IMG/VR virus record: IMGVR_UViG_3300026536_000001
Coordinates: 1-59,586 of that record
Source of the DNA: a virus
Reading direction: 5' to 3' (one strand)
Length of the DNA: 59,586 nt
A program made the translations under genes and the position numbers. Positions 7,911 to 15,678 of this stretch are shown one piece after another. The number at the start of each line of letters is the position of its first letter. Positions within the stretch are counted from its first letter, which is position 1. Under the pieces are notes generated by a model, which saw nothing but the letters and a program-made list of their open reading frames with translations, had not been told where the DNA came from and ran no database searches.

Positions 7911-8080
7911 TCCTATGTCCCGTCCAAAATACCTATGTCCCCGATTAAATAACTCATTATACTATACTTATATTATTTTGGGACAGTGGGATGGTATATA
8001 TACGTGTATTTCTCTTTACGTGCGAGTGGAGCATATGCCTATAAGGACCTATTAACTTGGGACACCGGATAATGTCCCTT
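7911..8080 (-). promoter_or_regulatory. Regulated promoter region with five GGGACA/TGTCCC boxes
   Basis: TGTCCC occurs at 7916-7921, 7936-7941 and 8073-8078, and its complement GGGACA at 7980-7985 and 8059-8064. The pair at 8059/8073 forms an inverted repeat. A leftward TATAAT lies at 7961-7956, and the GGGACA box at 7980 overlaps where its -35 element should be. This looks like an operator cluster controlling the 87-residue gene and the XRE gene. The intervening sequence is AT-rich. Confidence 0.55.
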
Positions 8081-9455
8081 AATGTCTACCGTTAGTCGAT
8101 ATAAATGGCCGCGTCAATTGGACGCCGATCCAGAACCGGGATTGCCCATGATGGCTACATGGCATCGCGCCGTGCCGTCTCAAATACTTCCAAAAAGGGG
8201 CCGGTGTGGTCGCGGCGACTCCATTGTCTTTGGCCCACATCCGGGCGTTTCCCCACAACACCGCCGAGGTCTCGCGGCCGTCGCCGTGAAATTCGAGATG
8301 GGCCGCGCCAAAATCCTGCCAATCGTCCATCTCGGTCTGCCAACGCTGCTGGGGGAATTCGGCGGACGAGGGAGCCGCCAGTCCATCAGTCTGCCATTCC
8401 AAGCAGCCTTGAACGCGCGAGGTCAGGATGCCTTCACTTTCCCGCTCCAGCCTGTCGCTCAGGAAGCGATCCATCCGCTCGGCCGGAATCCGGATATTGA
8501 ACTGAATGATCCGGAAACGGGAAAACGTCGAGGGACTGGCTTCGATCCGCGGCGCATCGTTGGCGTCGATAAACAGCTTGGCCGCCAGATCGAAAGTGAT
8601 GGGATTCTCGAATAAACGGCGGACTTTGATGGAATCCAGGGAGGCGAGCTGCTTCATTGTGCTTTCATTCAATCGGGCTTCCGATGAAGGCTCCGAGGTG
8701 GTCACCAGACGCTTCCCGAAGAGACTGGCGAGATCGCTATTCCGGTTATTATCCGAGCGAGAATGGCTCAAGAGAGAATCGATCTGGACTTGGCCGCCGT
8801 AGTCTCCCGAGGTGTGCCGCCATGCCCGCAACAGGGTGGTCTTGCCGTTGTCTCCTTCGCCGATAAGGATGAAGTGGGTCTTCTCGCTGACGATTCCGGT
8901 TAGAGCGTATCCGGAGATGCGGCGGATATAGGCACGCATTGGTTCCTCGTAGAACATCTCGCTGACGGTACGATCGTAGATGGGGCATCCGGCAGCGGGA
9001 TTGTAGCGGACACCCGTTGATAGCGTGCAGAAGTATTCCGGCCGGGCTTCCAGCAGCGCCCCGGTCTGAAGGTCGATGACGCCGTTCGGAGTATTCAGCA
9101 TCCAGGGGTCGCGGTCGAACGCCGAGGCATGGATTTGAACCCGGCGGTCATGACTGGCGGCGGTCACAATGGCCGGGAGCCGATTCTCACTACCGCGGAT
9201 GGAGTGATCGAGCTTGCGGATGTCATTGGCTGTCCAGCCCAGCTTGGAGGCTGCGGGAACGACCCGGCGCAGAGACCCCTTGGCCCACTCGAAAACTTGG
9301 CCTGGAGGATCGGCCGACCAGCGGTGACTGTCCCAGTAGAGCCAGCGTTTTTGTTCGATCACATAACGGAGGTGATGGTGGTGGAGAGCCACGAGACGTT
9401 CGGCGTGACCCAGATCGGATAAAGGGAACGACAGCAGTTCTTGATCGGTCATCAT
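8079..9455 (-). CDS. D5-like primase-helicase (SF3 helicase)
   Basis: 458 residues. A D5_N-like region (WMLNTPNGVIDLQTG, about 118-132) precedes an SF3 ATPase with Walker A GEGDNGKTT at 199-207 and FIDANDAPRIE as motif C-like, the pattern of phage/plasmid primases of the P4 alpha and poxvirus D5 type. It should act as the replicative helicase loader or primase-helicase at the origin. It is shorter than full primase-helicases and lacks an obvious N-terminal primase domain, so it may be helicase only. Start ATG 9455, with GGGAGGAG nine bases upstream; a second ATG follows at once. A leftward promoter lies in the 480-base gap upstream. Confidence 0.8.
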   Translation of the reverse strand: MMTDQELLSFPLSDLGHAERLVALHHHHLRYVIEQKRWLYWDSHRWSADPPGQVFEWAKGSLRRVVPAASKLGWTANDIRKLDHSIRGSENRLPAIVTAASHDRRVQIHASAFDRDPWMLNTPNGVIDLQTGALLEARPEYFCTLSTGVRYNPAAGCPIYDRTVSEMFYEEPMRAYIRRISGYALTGIVSEKTHFILIGEGDNGKTTLLRAWRHTSGDYGGQVQIDSLLSHSRSDNNRNSDLASLFGKRLVTTSEPSSEARLNESTMKQLASLDSIKVRRLFENPITFDLAAKLFIDANDAPRIEASPSTFSRFRIIQFNIRIPAERMDRFLSDRLERESEGILTSRVQGCLEWQTDGLAAPSSAEFPQQRWQTEMDDWQDFGAAHLEFHGDGRETSAVLWGNARMWAKDNGVAATTPAPFWKYLRRHGAMPCSHHGQSRFWIGVQLTRPFISTNGRH

Positions 9456-9686
9456 GTGGACGCACTCCTCCCAGGGCGTTTATGGACTCCACGAAACGTT
9501 GTCAACAGCCTCCGCACACTCGGAAGCGGACAGGAGACTACTCCCGGCGGGAGTCGAAAATCAAGTCTTTTTTTGAGGAGAAATGGGGAGAAGGTTTGGT
9601 GTGACCGGGTGTGCGGTTCCGGTCCCTCCCCCCCGTGGGAGATGGCAGGTCTGACCGATCAAGATAAGAACCCGCCATAGCTGATT

Positions 9687-9712
9687 GGGGGCCGGTTTGC
9701 CCGCCAGCCCCC
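9687..9712. other. Hairpin in the primase leader
   Basis: GGGGGC (9687-9692) pairs with GCCCCC (9707-9712). It lies in the transcribed leader of the primase-helicase gene. No U run follows on either strand, so a terminator is unlikely; the function is unknown. Confidence 0.35.
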
Positions 9713-9765
9713 GAGGATGGTCGATAAACTTCACGCCCCCGTGGAGAGTTATGACCGGAAGCTAC

Positions 9766-9794
9766 GATACAGGATGGGTGCGGGTCTTTGTCAA
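9766..9794 (-). promoter_or_regulatory. Putative leftward promoter for the primase-helicase
   Basis: On the minus strand TTGACA (9794-9789) matches the -35 consensus exactly. At the right distance (17-19 bases) lies TGTATCGT, a weak -10 candidate. It faces the primase-helicase gene about 310 bases downstream. The rest of 9456-9937 has no gene. Confidence 0.45.
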
Positions 9795-9856
9795 GATATT
9801 TGTGCGGAAATCGAGAAATATTTGCAGAAAAATTTGCAGACGTGCTAGGATTCGAT

Positions 9857-9935
9857 CGAGCCGATACGCATCGGCTTCTGCTATTCGTTTCGGGGAGGCT
9901 CCTTCGTTCAGGGTCGGAGCCTCCCGCCTCTTTTC
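9857..9935 (+). ncRNA. Candidate small RNA with intrinsic terminator
   Basis: On the + strand a first hairpin AGCCGAT/ATCGGCT (9859-9865 with 9870-9876, loop ACGC) is followed by a perfect 10-bp stem GGGAGGCTCC/GGAGCCTCCC (9893-9902 with 9916-9925) and then GCCTCTTTT. Upstream, TTGCAG and TAGGAT spaced 18 bases could serve as a promoter. All neighbouring genes are on the other strand, so this terminator has no gene to serve, which argues for a short transcript. The repeated TTTGCAGA just upstream also allows an origin or iteron interpretation. Confidence 0.45.
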
Positions 9936-9937
9936 TC

Positions 9938-10684
9938 TTAGTAGCCTTCTTTTCTCAGAAAAATATCCACAGCTTCAAGAACAAGAGCGTTGCGAGGGGA
10001 GACATAAATTCCGCCGAAGGTGTCGCAGACGTAACGTCCCAGACGCACCGACAAGTCTAGCGGCATCTCGACACGGAAATGAACCCGCGGATTCCGGTTT
10101 TGTCTCCACTTGAGGGTGGCTTGTGCGGGCTTGACCGGCGCATGCAATAGTGCCGTCCTCTCGATACTCCCGGTCTGCGGACTGAGCAGGAAGAACTTCT
10201 TCGCCTTTTTCGCCGCGTCTCCGGGAAAGAGCATTTCGATCCGTTCGTCCAGCGCATCGCGGCGGGCATCGTGGCCGCTATTGGGGGAGTGTTTCCGCGG
10301 CGGCTTATCTTCTTCCACGTTGTCCTTTGTGCGGTCGATTTGATGAACCCCGTCCTCATCCACAGCGACATCCACTTTGCGGCGGACGGCGGCTTCCATG
10401 TCGATGGACTTGACGAAATGCTGGTAGGCTTTTTGAATCGCTTCTTTTCGCCGTTTGTGCTCGAACTTCCGTTGTCGGCTCCGCATGAGGTGCTGCCGCT
10501 CCGCTATAGTGCCGACGCGGTGCTGCGTTAATTTCAAACCGTCGGGCTCGCGCGCCGGTTGACGGGATTTGGCCGGTAGGGGCTCCGGGTCACTACTGGG
10601 AATGGGATGGCATGGGCACCCGCACCCGGAACAGTGCTCGTGTTGCTGCAACCCGCATGCCGGACTGATGTAGACGTTATCCAT
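9938..10684 (-). CDS. Hypothetical protein, 248 aa, Cys/His-rich N-terminus
   Basis: The start ATG 10684 (MDNVYISPACG) overlaps the previous gene by eight bases and has AAGGCA upstream. Residues 8-25 hold a compact C-H-C-C-C-C-H cluster (ACGLQQHEHCSGCGCPCH), suggesting zinc binding. A basic helical middle (RSRQRKFEHKRRKEAIQKAYQ) and a beta-like C-terminus follow. Unrecognised; DNA binding is plausible from charge and cysteines only. Confidence 0.6.
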   Translation of the reverse strand: MDNVYISPACGLQQHEHCSGCGCPCHPIPSSDPEPLPAKSRQPAREPDGLKLTQHRVGTIAERQHLMRSRQRKFEHKRRKEAIQKAYQHFVKSIDMEAAVRRKVDVAVDEDGVHQIDRTKDNVEEDKPPRKHSPNSGHDARRDALDERIEMLFPGDAAKKAKKFFLLSPQTGSIERTALLHAPVKPAQATLKWRQNRNPRVHFRVEMPLDLSVRLGRYVCDTFGGIYVSPRNALVLEAVDIFLRKEGY

Positions 10685-10874
10685 TGTGCTGCCTTGTCCG
10701 GTAACAGGCTTGCCGGATATAGAGCGGGACTCTCCGTAGTGCGATGCGCCTGTCGGCGACCGGCCCCTCCGCGGGCATGACACTGGCGCGTGGCCGCTTC
10801 GAGTCCCGCCGCGGATACTCCAGGATGAACGTCAGCCGTGTCCGGATATCGGTAATCATGAATATATTTTCCAT
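10677..10874 (-). CDS. Small basic hypothetical protein, 65 aa
   Basis: Start ATG 10874 preceded by GAGGAGCTGCACA. Arg-rich (YPRRDSKRPRASVM, RRIALRRVPLYIRQ). The leader around its ATG closely resembles that of the next gene, hinting at duplicated translation signals. No family recognised. Confidence 0.55.
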   Translation of the reverse strand: MENIFMITDIRTRLTFILEYPRRDSKRPRASVMPAEGPVADRRIALRRVPLYIRQACYRTRQHNG

Positions 10875-10898
10875 TGTGCAGCTCCTCGGCTTTATCTT

Positions 10899-11063
10899 TC
10901 AGTGCGGAAACACGGAATCGCCGTGATCTCTCTCCGGATAGTGCCGCTCGGCACAGCTCCAGTGCATGGGACCAGTCTTGGTCATCTCGGCCTCGGTCTC
11001 CGGTAATCTGTATCCACATCCGGCGCAGATCACTTCCGCTTTGTCTTCGTCCGTTTCACCCAT
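10899..11063 (-). CDS. Small zinc-finger-like protein, 54 aa
   Basis: Start ATG 11063 with AAAGGAC immediately upstream, stop at 10899. It carries VICAGCGYRL near residue 12 and HWSCAERHY near residue 35, two cysteine pairs that could bind zinc. Small proteins of this type are frequent in phage early operons. Function unknown. Confidence 0.6.
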   Translation of the reverse strand: MGETDEDKAEVICAGCGYRLPETEAEMTKTGPMHWSCAERHYPERDHGDSVFPH

Positions 11064-11068
11064 GTCCT

Positions 11069-11314
11069 TTACCTGCGATCTTCCACCTTCCAGAAGTCCC
11101 AGGCTTCCCTAGCGACTCTGCGGAATCGATTCTCCTGGCTGCCCGCTTGGTAGATGGACGGATGGTCGGTGTCGATCAGGAATTGGGCGAACCCCGCTTT
11201 ATCTCGGGCACTCATACAATGGAACCAGACCCACCGGACGGCTTGATCGAAGCTCTCGTGTTTGCGGTCCAGCACCGCTTGGATATGTTTGTTCATCCCT
11301 TGCGCTGTTTTCAT
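11069..11314 (-). CDS. Hypothetical protein, 81 aa
   Basis: Helical protein containing SFDQAVRWVWFHCMSARDKAG and ending WDFWKVEDRR. Start ATG 11314 follows the previous gene closely. No recognised family; tightly packed in the early operon. Confidence 0.6.
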   Translation of the reverse strand: MKTAQGMNKHIQAVLDRKHESFDQAVRWVWFHCMSARDKAGFAQFLIDTDHPSIYQAGSQENRFRRVAREAWDFWKVEDRR

Positions 11315-11318
11315 AAAC

Positions 11319-11558
11319 TCAACCCTCCTGAACCGGATAGAGCGTCAGCTTCCGCTGTTCGATCTTCCGTGTCCGTTCGTCCGTCCACGTCTTGACTAAA
11401 TTCACTATCCATCCGGCCACCGGTATTCCCCGCTCTTTGGGCCAGCGGTAGAACCCCAACATGTGCGGTCCCAGCTCCAATACGACCGATACGGACAGGA
11501 ACCCATTTTCCTGGCCATAGTGCAGCCGGTTTGCCGATAGCGATAGTGCGACTCTCAT
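11319..11558 (-). CDS. Hypothetical protein, 79 aa
   Basis: Start ATG 11558 with GAGGAGGACCG upstream, a strong ribosome site. Beta-type N-terminal half (VALSLSANRLHYGQ, FLSVSVVLELG) and basic C-terminal half. The HNH gene on the opposite strand has been placed just upstream, between this gene and its expected operon partner DUF932. Function unknown. Confidence 0.6.
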   Translation of the reverse strand: MRVALSLSANRLHYGQENGFLSVSVVLELGPHMLGFYRWPKERGIPVAGWIVNLVKTWTDERTRKIEQRKLTLYPVQEG

Positions 11559-11591
11559 CGGTCCTCCTCAGTTTGTGGTAAAATTCAATTC

Positions 11592-12104
11592 ATGACAAAC
11601 AAAAAAGTATGTGCGCGTTGCTTGAAGAAGAAGCCTTTGGATCAGTTCAAAGTGCGAAAGGGCGGACGGCAGAGCGGGCGATTGGAGAGTTACTGCCATC
11701 CCTGCTATCGCGCCTATTTCCAAGAGTACAACGCTAAGCGGTTTGCCAGCGCAGAGGCCTATCAGCAAGAGCTGGTTCGCACGCGCGAGCGGTATCACCG
11801 GCTTTTCAAGCTCGGGCGAATGGAGCGTAAACGGCAGTTGATCCTCGAAATGGGGGGCCGATGCGAGCGGTGCGGCTACAACCGCTCGGCTGCGGCTTTG
11901 GATTTTGACCACATCGACCCCACGACAAAGCTGCGGACTGTGAGTCATTTGCTGGCGGTAAACCGGCCGGGAATGTGGGAAGCTGCCCGGGAAGAGGCGC
12001 GTAAATGTCGGCTGCTGTGTTCCAACTGTCATCGCGAGTTGACCTATCCCGGGCATGAATTTTCCTTAGATCCTGACGAATTTTTCAGAACGCAATCTCA
12101 ATGA
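11592..12104 (+). CDS. HNH endonuclease with zinc ribbon, antisense to its module
   Basis: 170 residues. N-terminal CxxC zinc knuckles (VCARCLKKK, SYCHPCYR), then the HNH core with CERCGYN, LDFDHIDP and CSNCHREL at the C-terminus. It is encoded on the + strand inside an otherwise leftward operon and overlaps the end of the DUF932 gene by 20 bases, as expected for a recent mobile insertion. No convincing Shine-Dalgarno site precedes ATG 11592. Likely a homing endonuclease; target unknown. Confidence 0.85.
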   Translation: MTNKKVCARCLKKKPLDQFKVRKGGRQSGRLESYCHPCYRAYFQEYNAKRFASAEAYQQELVRTRERYHRLFKLGRMERKRQLILEMGGRCERCGYNRSAAALDFDHIDPTTKLRTVSHLLAVNRPGMWEAAREEARKCRLLCSNCHRELTYPGHEFSLDPDEFFRTQSQ

Positions 12105-13284
12105 GCTTCCCTGCGGCTCGATCGAGCTCCACACGTTTGTCCGCATTTGGGGCATCTTGGCTCATCCGGGTCACGCCCTGAGCCAGACCATACGCGGTAT
12201 ATGCCGGTCCATCTTCGTCCGGGTTGACCGCATCGTAGGCTTTCACGATATCCTGCCGGGTGAGAATCCGCAGATTGAACACGAAGTCGATAACCTCTTC
12301 TTTCGTCCTGCCTTTCAAGACGAACTTCTGTGCCTGTTCGATTTTCGCTTCGGCGTCAGATACGCTCGCGTTGGCGTATTTTGTCAGCTCGATCTCCAAA
12401 CCGTGAAAAGCACGTTCATCAGCTGTTCCGACGTGACGGAGGTTGATCTCTTTCACGTCCTCGGCACCGAATATGCAGTGATTGCCGCAAGCCCCTCTAA
12501 AATAAAAGGTTTGCACCCCAAACGTCTGCTTGCCGACTTCCGAATTCCAGACTAAGAATCCGCGGATGAGCCCGCCTTCGGTCCCGTCTCTCACCACTTT
12601 TTCCGGATGGACCAGGAAGGCGAACATATCCTCGAAACTCGCGTAAAGCCCGCTAGGACCGATCAAGTCCCCTTCCCTGACCGTTAGGCTCAGTTCGGCG
12701 TCGGAAGCTGTAGCACGGCGAACCTGGGCAGGATTTTGGGCATTCTGTGCGCTGTCTAGAACGGCAACCCGGCTATTCTGGAAAACCGGTTCTCTAGCGG
12801 CAACCGGCCTTCCCGGCGGCACCCTCCATCCATCGGCCTCGAACCCCAGCAGCCGGTAAACGATATCGCTATTCCAGATTCTCGTGTATTTATCACTGGT
12901 TATCGCTCTTGCTAGAAACCCCCCGTTCTGATGCAACAGCAACCTGGCACTAGCGTCCGGCCTCATGACCGCGGCTTCTTTCAGGCCATGGTTGAGATTT
13001 TGTGCGGCTAAGGTGGCTGGCAGCTTTCTCAGGTAGCTGGCCGGTGCCTCCGCCCTGGCCGCTAACTGTCCAAACGCCCAGTGTGTCAGTTGTGCGTTGT
13101 GATGTTCCCCCACAAGTTGAATATCGCCCTCTTTGGCTTCGACCCTTAGCTGGTTCAGGTTCGGTTTCGCCACTATTGCGGCTTCCCGGTGGGCTCTTGT
13201 GGCTTCATAGAGCTCTTGAATGGTCCAGAACCGTTCATCGGCTGGACGCTCGGACCACTGTTGACTGGCTTTCATGATCTGCAT
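12085..13284 (-). CDS. DUF932 (phage/plasmid TIGR03299-like) protein
   Basis: 399 residues from ATG 13284 (MQIMKASQQW), with AGGGG about 11 bases upstream. The frame is open to 13377, but that part overlaps the promoter and is rejected. It has the features of the DUF932 family: RLLLHQNGGFLARAITSDKYTRIWN, then GLIRGFLVWNSEVGKQTFGVQTFYFRGACGNH in two pieces. DUF932 proteins are common in phage and plasmid early regions with no settled biochemical role. As first gene after the strongest leftward promoter it is probably an abundant early product. Confidence 0.8.
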   Translation of the reverse strand: MQIMKASQQWSERPADERFWTIQELYEATRAHREAAIVAKPNLNQLRVEAKEGDIQLVGEHHNAQLTHWAFGQLAARAEAPASYLRKLPATLAAQNLNHGLKEAAVMRPDASARLLLHQNGGFLARAITSDKYTRIWNSDIVYRLLGFEADGWRVPPGRPVAAREPVFQNSRVAVLDSAQNAQNPAQVRRATASDAELSLTVREGDLIGPSGLYASFEDMFAFLVHPEKVVRDGTEGGLIRGFLVWNSEVGKQTFGVQTFYFRGACGNHCIFGAEDVKEINLRHVGTADERAFHGLEIELTKYANASVSDAEAKIEQAQKFVLKGRTKEEVIDFVFNLRILTRQDIVKAYDAVNPDEDGPAYTAYGLAQGVTRMSQDAPNADKRVELDRAAGKLIEIAF

Positions 13285-13357
13285 TGTGCTTAATCCCCTT
13301 TGTCCATCGGACCTTGAGGTTTGGTTTGTGCTACCTCGAATGTGACGGACTGTGGCT

Positions 13358-13385
13358 ATTATACGCTCATAGTGCATAATGTCAA
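13358..13385 (-). promoter_or_regulatory. Consensus sigma70-type leftward early promoter
   Basis: On the minus strand TTGACA (13385-13380), a 16-base spacer and TATAAT (13363-13358): both hexamers are perfect. It drives DUF932 and the left module. The preceding bases CACTTGACA are shared with the promoter at 58017-58044. Confidence 0.85.
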
Positions 13386-13483
13386 GTGCCTTGGTTTTGA
13401 AGTGCCATTACCCGGACTGCGAATGGTGCCTCGGGTTTGTGCGACCTGGCTTGACGACATGGACGATTCTATGCGACTTTTTA

Positions 13484-13870
13484 CCGACATGAACTACGTT
13501 TGTAGTAGTGTATGTCGTTGATAATAAAGGACTTACTGTCACAGTCTGGACATCCGAAGACGCTAGGTTTCTACCGATCGGTAGGTCGTATAAAATCGTA
13601 TAAAATCGTATATCGTAGGCTGGAAAGCCCGCCGTTACAGAGAAACGAGTGACACGTTAGGTTTCTCAAGTCTGATGGTATTGGTTGCGGAAGTGTTATC
13701 GTGACACGATATTGTTGCAGATATCGTGATACGATATGTGTAGTGTGTTGGAGTGTTTTCGAGTCCGCTTTGAGTCCAGTTCGAGTCCGCTTTCGAGTGA
13801 GCTGTGAGTGACCTCTCCTGTCTGCAAGTCACTGATAAGGACTTCGAGTCCTAATCCTTTTGGGCTACTC
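13484..13870. promoter_or_regulatory. Divergent control region: palindromes and direct repeats
   Basis: Noncoding. Contains a hairpin CGACAT/ATGTCG (13485-13490, 13512-13517); the palindrome CTACCGATCGGTAG (13571-13584); three direct TCGTATA repeats in 10-base phase (13586-13612); the palindrome TATCGTG-A-CACGATA at about 13697-13711; the palindrome ATATCGT-GAT-ACGATAT at about 13720-13736; and two copies of TTCGAGTCCGCTTT (13758-13771, 13780-13793) with a partial third at 13843. This density suggests operators for one or both XRE regulators and possibly an origin. Short frames here are not convincing. Confidence 0.6.
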
Positions 13871-13881
13871 CAAAAGACTGC

Positions 13882-13909
13882 TTGCAATTATATACTGGCA
13901 GCATATAAA
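13882..13909 (+). promoter_or_regulatory. Putative rightward promoter
   Basis: TTGCAA (13882-13887), a 16-base spacer and TATAAA (13904-13909), facing the small genes that begin at 14006. Four of six and five of six consensus matches. Confidence 0.5.
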
Positions 13910-14005
13910 TTGAGAGTCCTATGGTTTCTCAGTCGGACGCGAGTGGAGTTAACGGTATGACACTGCTGCCGTCGTCCACGGATGAGACCAGGAAAGGCTG
14001 ACTCT

Positions 14006-14296
14006 ATGCACAGTCTGGAGACCACCATTGCACTGAACAATGATTGCGATGGGACTTGCCGCGATATCATGCCCACACTTCAGGAGCTCGCTAAACCCAT
14101 CCACTTAGATAAAGACTTCAAAGTCATACCCGACTTCAAAGTCTCACCTACAGACAACCTGATCCCCACTGATGAGGAGCTCGCCGAACTTGAACTCCAG
14201 CGGCTCGAACGCGAGGGTTTACTCTGCCGACTCCCGCGGAACCAATCTGAACTTCAATCCCTGTATGAAACAGTCCGTATCCTTGCTGGTAAGTAG
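14006..14296 (+). CDS. Hypothetical acidic protein, 96 aa
   Basis: Start ATG 14006 (MHSLETTIAL) with GGAAAGG nine bases upstream. Contains a short repeat FKVIPDFKVSP and a leucine/glutamate-rich helix (EELAELELQRLEREG). First gene of a rightward group of four small genes. Not recognised; an early antihost or regulatory role is possible from position only. Confidence 0.6.
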   Translation: MHSLETTIALNNDCDGTCRDIMPTLQELAKPIHLDKDFKVIPDFKVSPTDNLIPTDEELAELELQRLEREGLLCRLPRNQSELQSLYETVRILAGK

Positions 14297-14298
14297 TC

Positions 14299-14493
14299 AT
14301 GTTGCGGAAACCACACTTTATCGACGCGCTCCACATCGGCGGCCCAATCGACCCCTATTATGACCCTTACTACAAAACCTGCTTTGAGTGCTCCTGCGGC
14401 TTCTCTACTCCACATTGCGATAGTTGGCAGGATGCCGGTAAGCACTTAGATGAGCACCTTGCTGTTAATGAAGTCCGATCGGTCGTGACTTAA
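14299..14493 (+). CDS. Hypothetical protein, 64 aa, possible zinc site
   Basis: Starts three bases after the previous stop. CFECSCGFSTPHCDSW plus HLDEHLA gives several Cys and His residues suited to zinc binding, reminiscent of C2H2-like small phage proteins. No family recognised. Confidence 0.6.
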   Translation: MLRKPHFIDALHIGGPIDPYYDPYYKTCFECSCGFSTPHCDSWQDAGKHLDEHLAVNEVRSVVT

Positions 14494-14501
14494 CGTTTGA
14501 T

Positions 14502-14530
14502 GACCTGGGCTCGCAGACTGGGCCCAGGTC
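14502..14530 (+). terminator. Hairpin, possible terminator
   Basis: Perfect 9-bp stem GACCTGGGC/GCCCAGGTC (14502-14510 with 14522-14530), 11-base loop, followed by ACTTTTC. The U run is short, so partial termination or an mRNA-stability role is as likely. Confidence 0.5.
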
Positions 14531-14554
14531 ACTTTTCAACCTTTGGAGGCTACT

Positions 14555-14719
14555 ATGTCAACAATGATTCATTGGGACCGGGACAGACTCGAACGCTTCA
14601 AGTCCGTCTACGCGCTCTGTACCTCTCCTGATGCTGTATTCACGTTTGAAGGCAACCAATTCCTTTGCTCCTACGCGCGTTATCTAATCGAATACCTGGA
14701 AGGGAGATTCAATGGCTAA
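14555..14719 (+). CDS. Small hypothetical protein, 54 aa
   Basis: ATG 14555 with GGAG seven bases upstream. It encodes MSTMIHWDRDRLERFKSVYA at the start and ends YLIEYLEGRFNG, overlapping the next gene by eight bases. Resembles small helical phage proteins of unknown function. Confidence 0.6.
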   Translation: MSTMIHWDRDRLERFKSVYALCTSPDAVFTFEGNQFLCSYARYLIEYLEGRFNG

Positions 14720-14918
14720 CCTGACATCGGCCGATACCGCAGACCTCGAACGTATGCTTGACAGCTCCAGTCTACATGAGGTCTTAGACACACTACGCTT
14801 GATCTGCCACGAGAAGGCAGACCACATACGCTCCAGCTGGCAAGATGAGCGTACCGCTAAAGTGTGGGATAGACGCGGACGATTGCTTTACAACATGCTG
14901 GCGCGGATTACGTTCTAA
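14712..14918 (+). CDS. Small hypothetical protein, 68 aa
   Basis: All-helical (TADLERMLDSSSLHEVLDTL, LLYNMLARITF). Coupled to the previous gene by overlap. No family recognised. Confidence 0.6.
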   Translation: MANLTSADTADLERMLDSSSLHEVLDTLRLICHEKADHIRSSWQDERTAKVWDRRGRLLYNMLARITF

Positions 14919-15122
14919 ACCCCACAGTCTGGCCACAGTCTCTCCTCTAGGGACTGTGGCTGTCCCCCACTCCCTGCCGCGTGCCTGTCCCTGCCCACCT
15001 CCCACCTTTGTCCAGGGGGGTAGCCAAGAGATGCGCGTGCTGGCTATGGATTCGTGAGTCTAAAAAATAACGAAAAATCGAAAATTAAAAATCGATCACG
15101 AAGAATAATTCAGGAATAATAT
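14919..15122. other. Noncoding AT-rich segment with short direct repeats
   Basis: Hairpin CCACAGTC/GACTGTGG (14933-14940 with 14952-14959), then from 15060 an AT-rich stretch with AAAAATCGA twice (15073-15081, 15087-15095) and ATTCAGGA twice (15108-15115, 15121-15128). AT-rich DNA with direct repeats beside a control region is an origin candidate, but nothing proves it. Confidence 0.4.
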
Positions 15123-15458
15123 TCAGGAAATATTCCGGACGTATTTGTTGTGCAGAGCGGCGGCTCGCGTGCGTCCTTCGCGAATGATGACGGGGCCATC
15201 CACGGACAGGTCGCCGCCGGTTGCCTCGCCGGAAGGCGTGGCGTCTTCCGCCTCAATTAGTGGAGGCGGGCCGTCCCTTTCCCCGCGCGCCGGAGGCGGG
15301 CCGTCCAGCAGTCCCAGCGTCAACATGGCCAGGATCGCGATATGCTGCTCAATCGAGTGCCGTAACAGATCGGCCGGATCTAAGGCGCGGCAGGCCTTGT
15401 CGAGTTCTTTGCTGGCCGCAAGGATATGGGGATAAGCGTATTTGCGGGCGTGTTCCAT
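15123..15458 (-). CDS. Hypothetical protein, 111 aa
   Basis: The ATG at 15458 (MEHARKYAYPHILAASKEL) is preferred over a TTG at 15521. The N-terminal half is helical; the C-terminal half is low complexity with two GPPP segments and an acidic stretch. The ribosome site is poor (AAGG abuts the ATG). The coding call rests on the helical first half and is moderate. Confidence 0.45.
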   Translation of the reverse strand: MEHARKYAYPHILAASKELDKACRALDPADLLRHSIEQHIAILAMLTLGLLDGPPPARGERDGPPPLIEAEDATPSGEATGGDLSVDGPVIIREGRTRAAALHNKYVRNIS

Positions 15459-15678
15459 CCTTGAACCGTAGTACCAAGACCGCCGGTCTACCAGCGAAAA
15501 CGAGTGCCGTCCCACTGTCAACGATAATCGCTATCTTGACTTCTATCCGTCCGCGGAAGTCACGTAAATTTTCCTGGACATGTGCATGTCCCGACCCGAG
15601 AATGCCGCGAGGTTATTGAGATCAATGAATATCTTCAGTTTTCCGGCAACGCTCTTCAACAAAGGAAAGGATTCCATC

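Noticed and set aside
11069-11395. Rightward frame of 173 codons at 10874-11395
   Set aside because: Shadow of the small leftward genes; no ribosome site and no recognisable protein features.
13285-13377. Longer N-terminus for the DUF932 gene
   Set aside because: The extra 31 codons overlap the perfect -10 element and would start upstream of the predicted transcription start.
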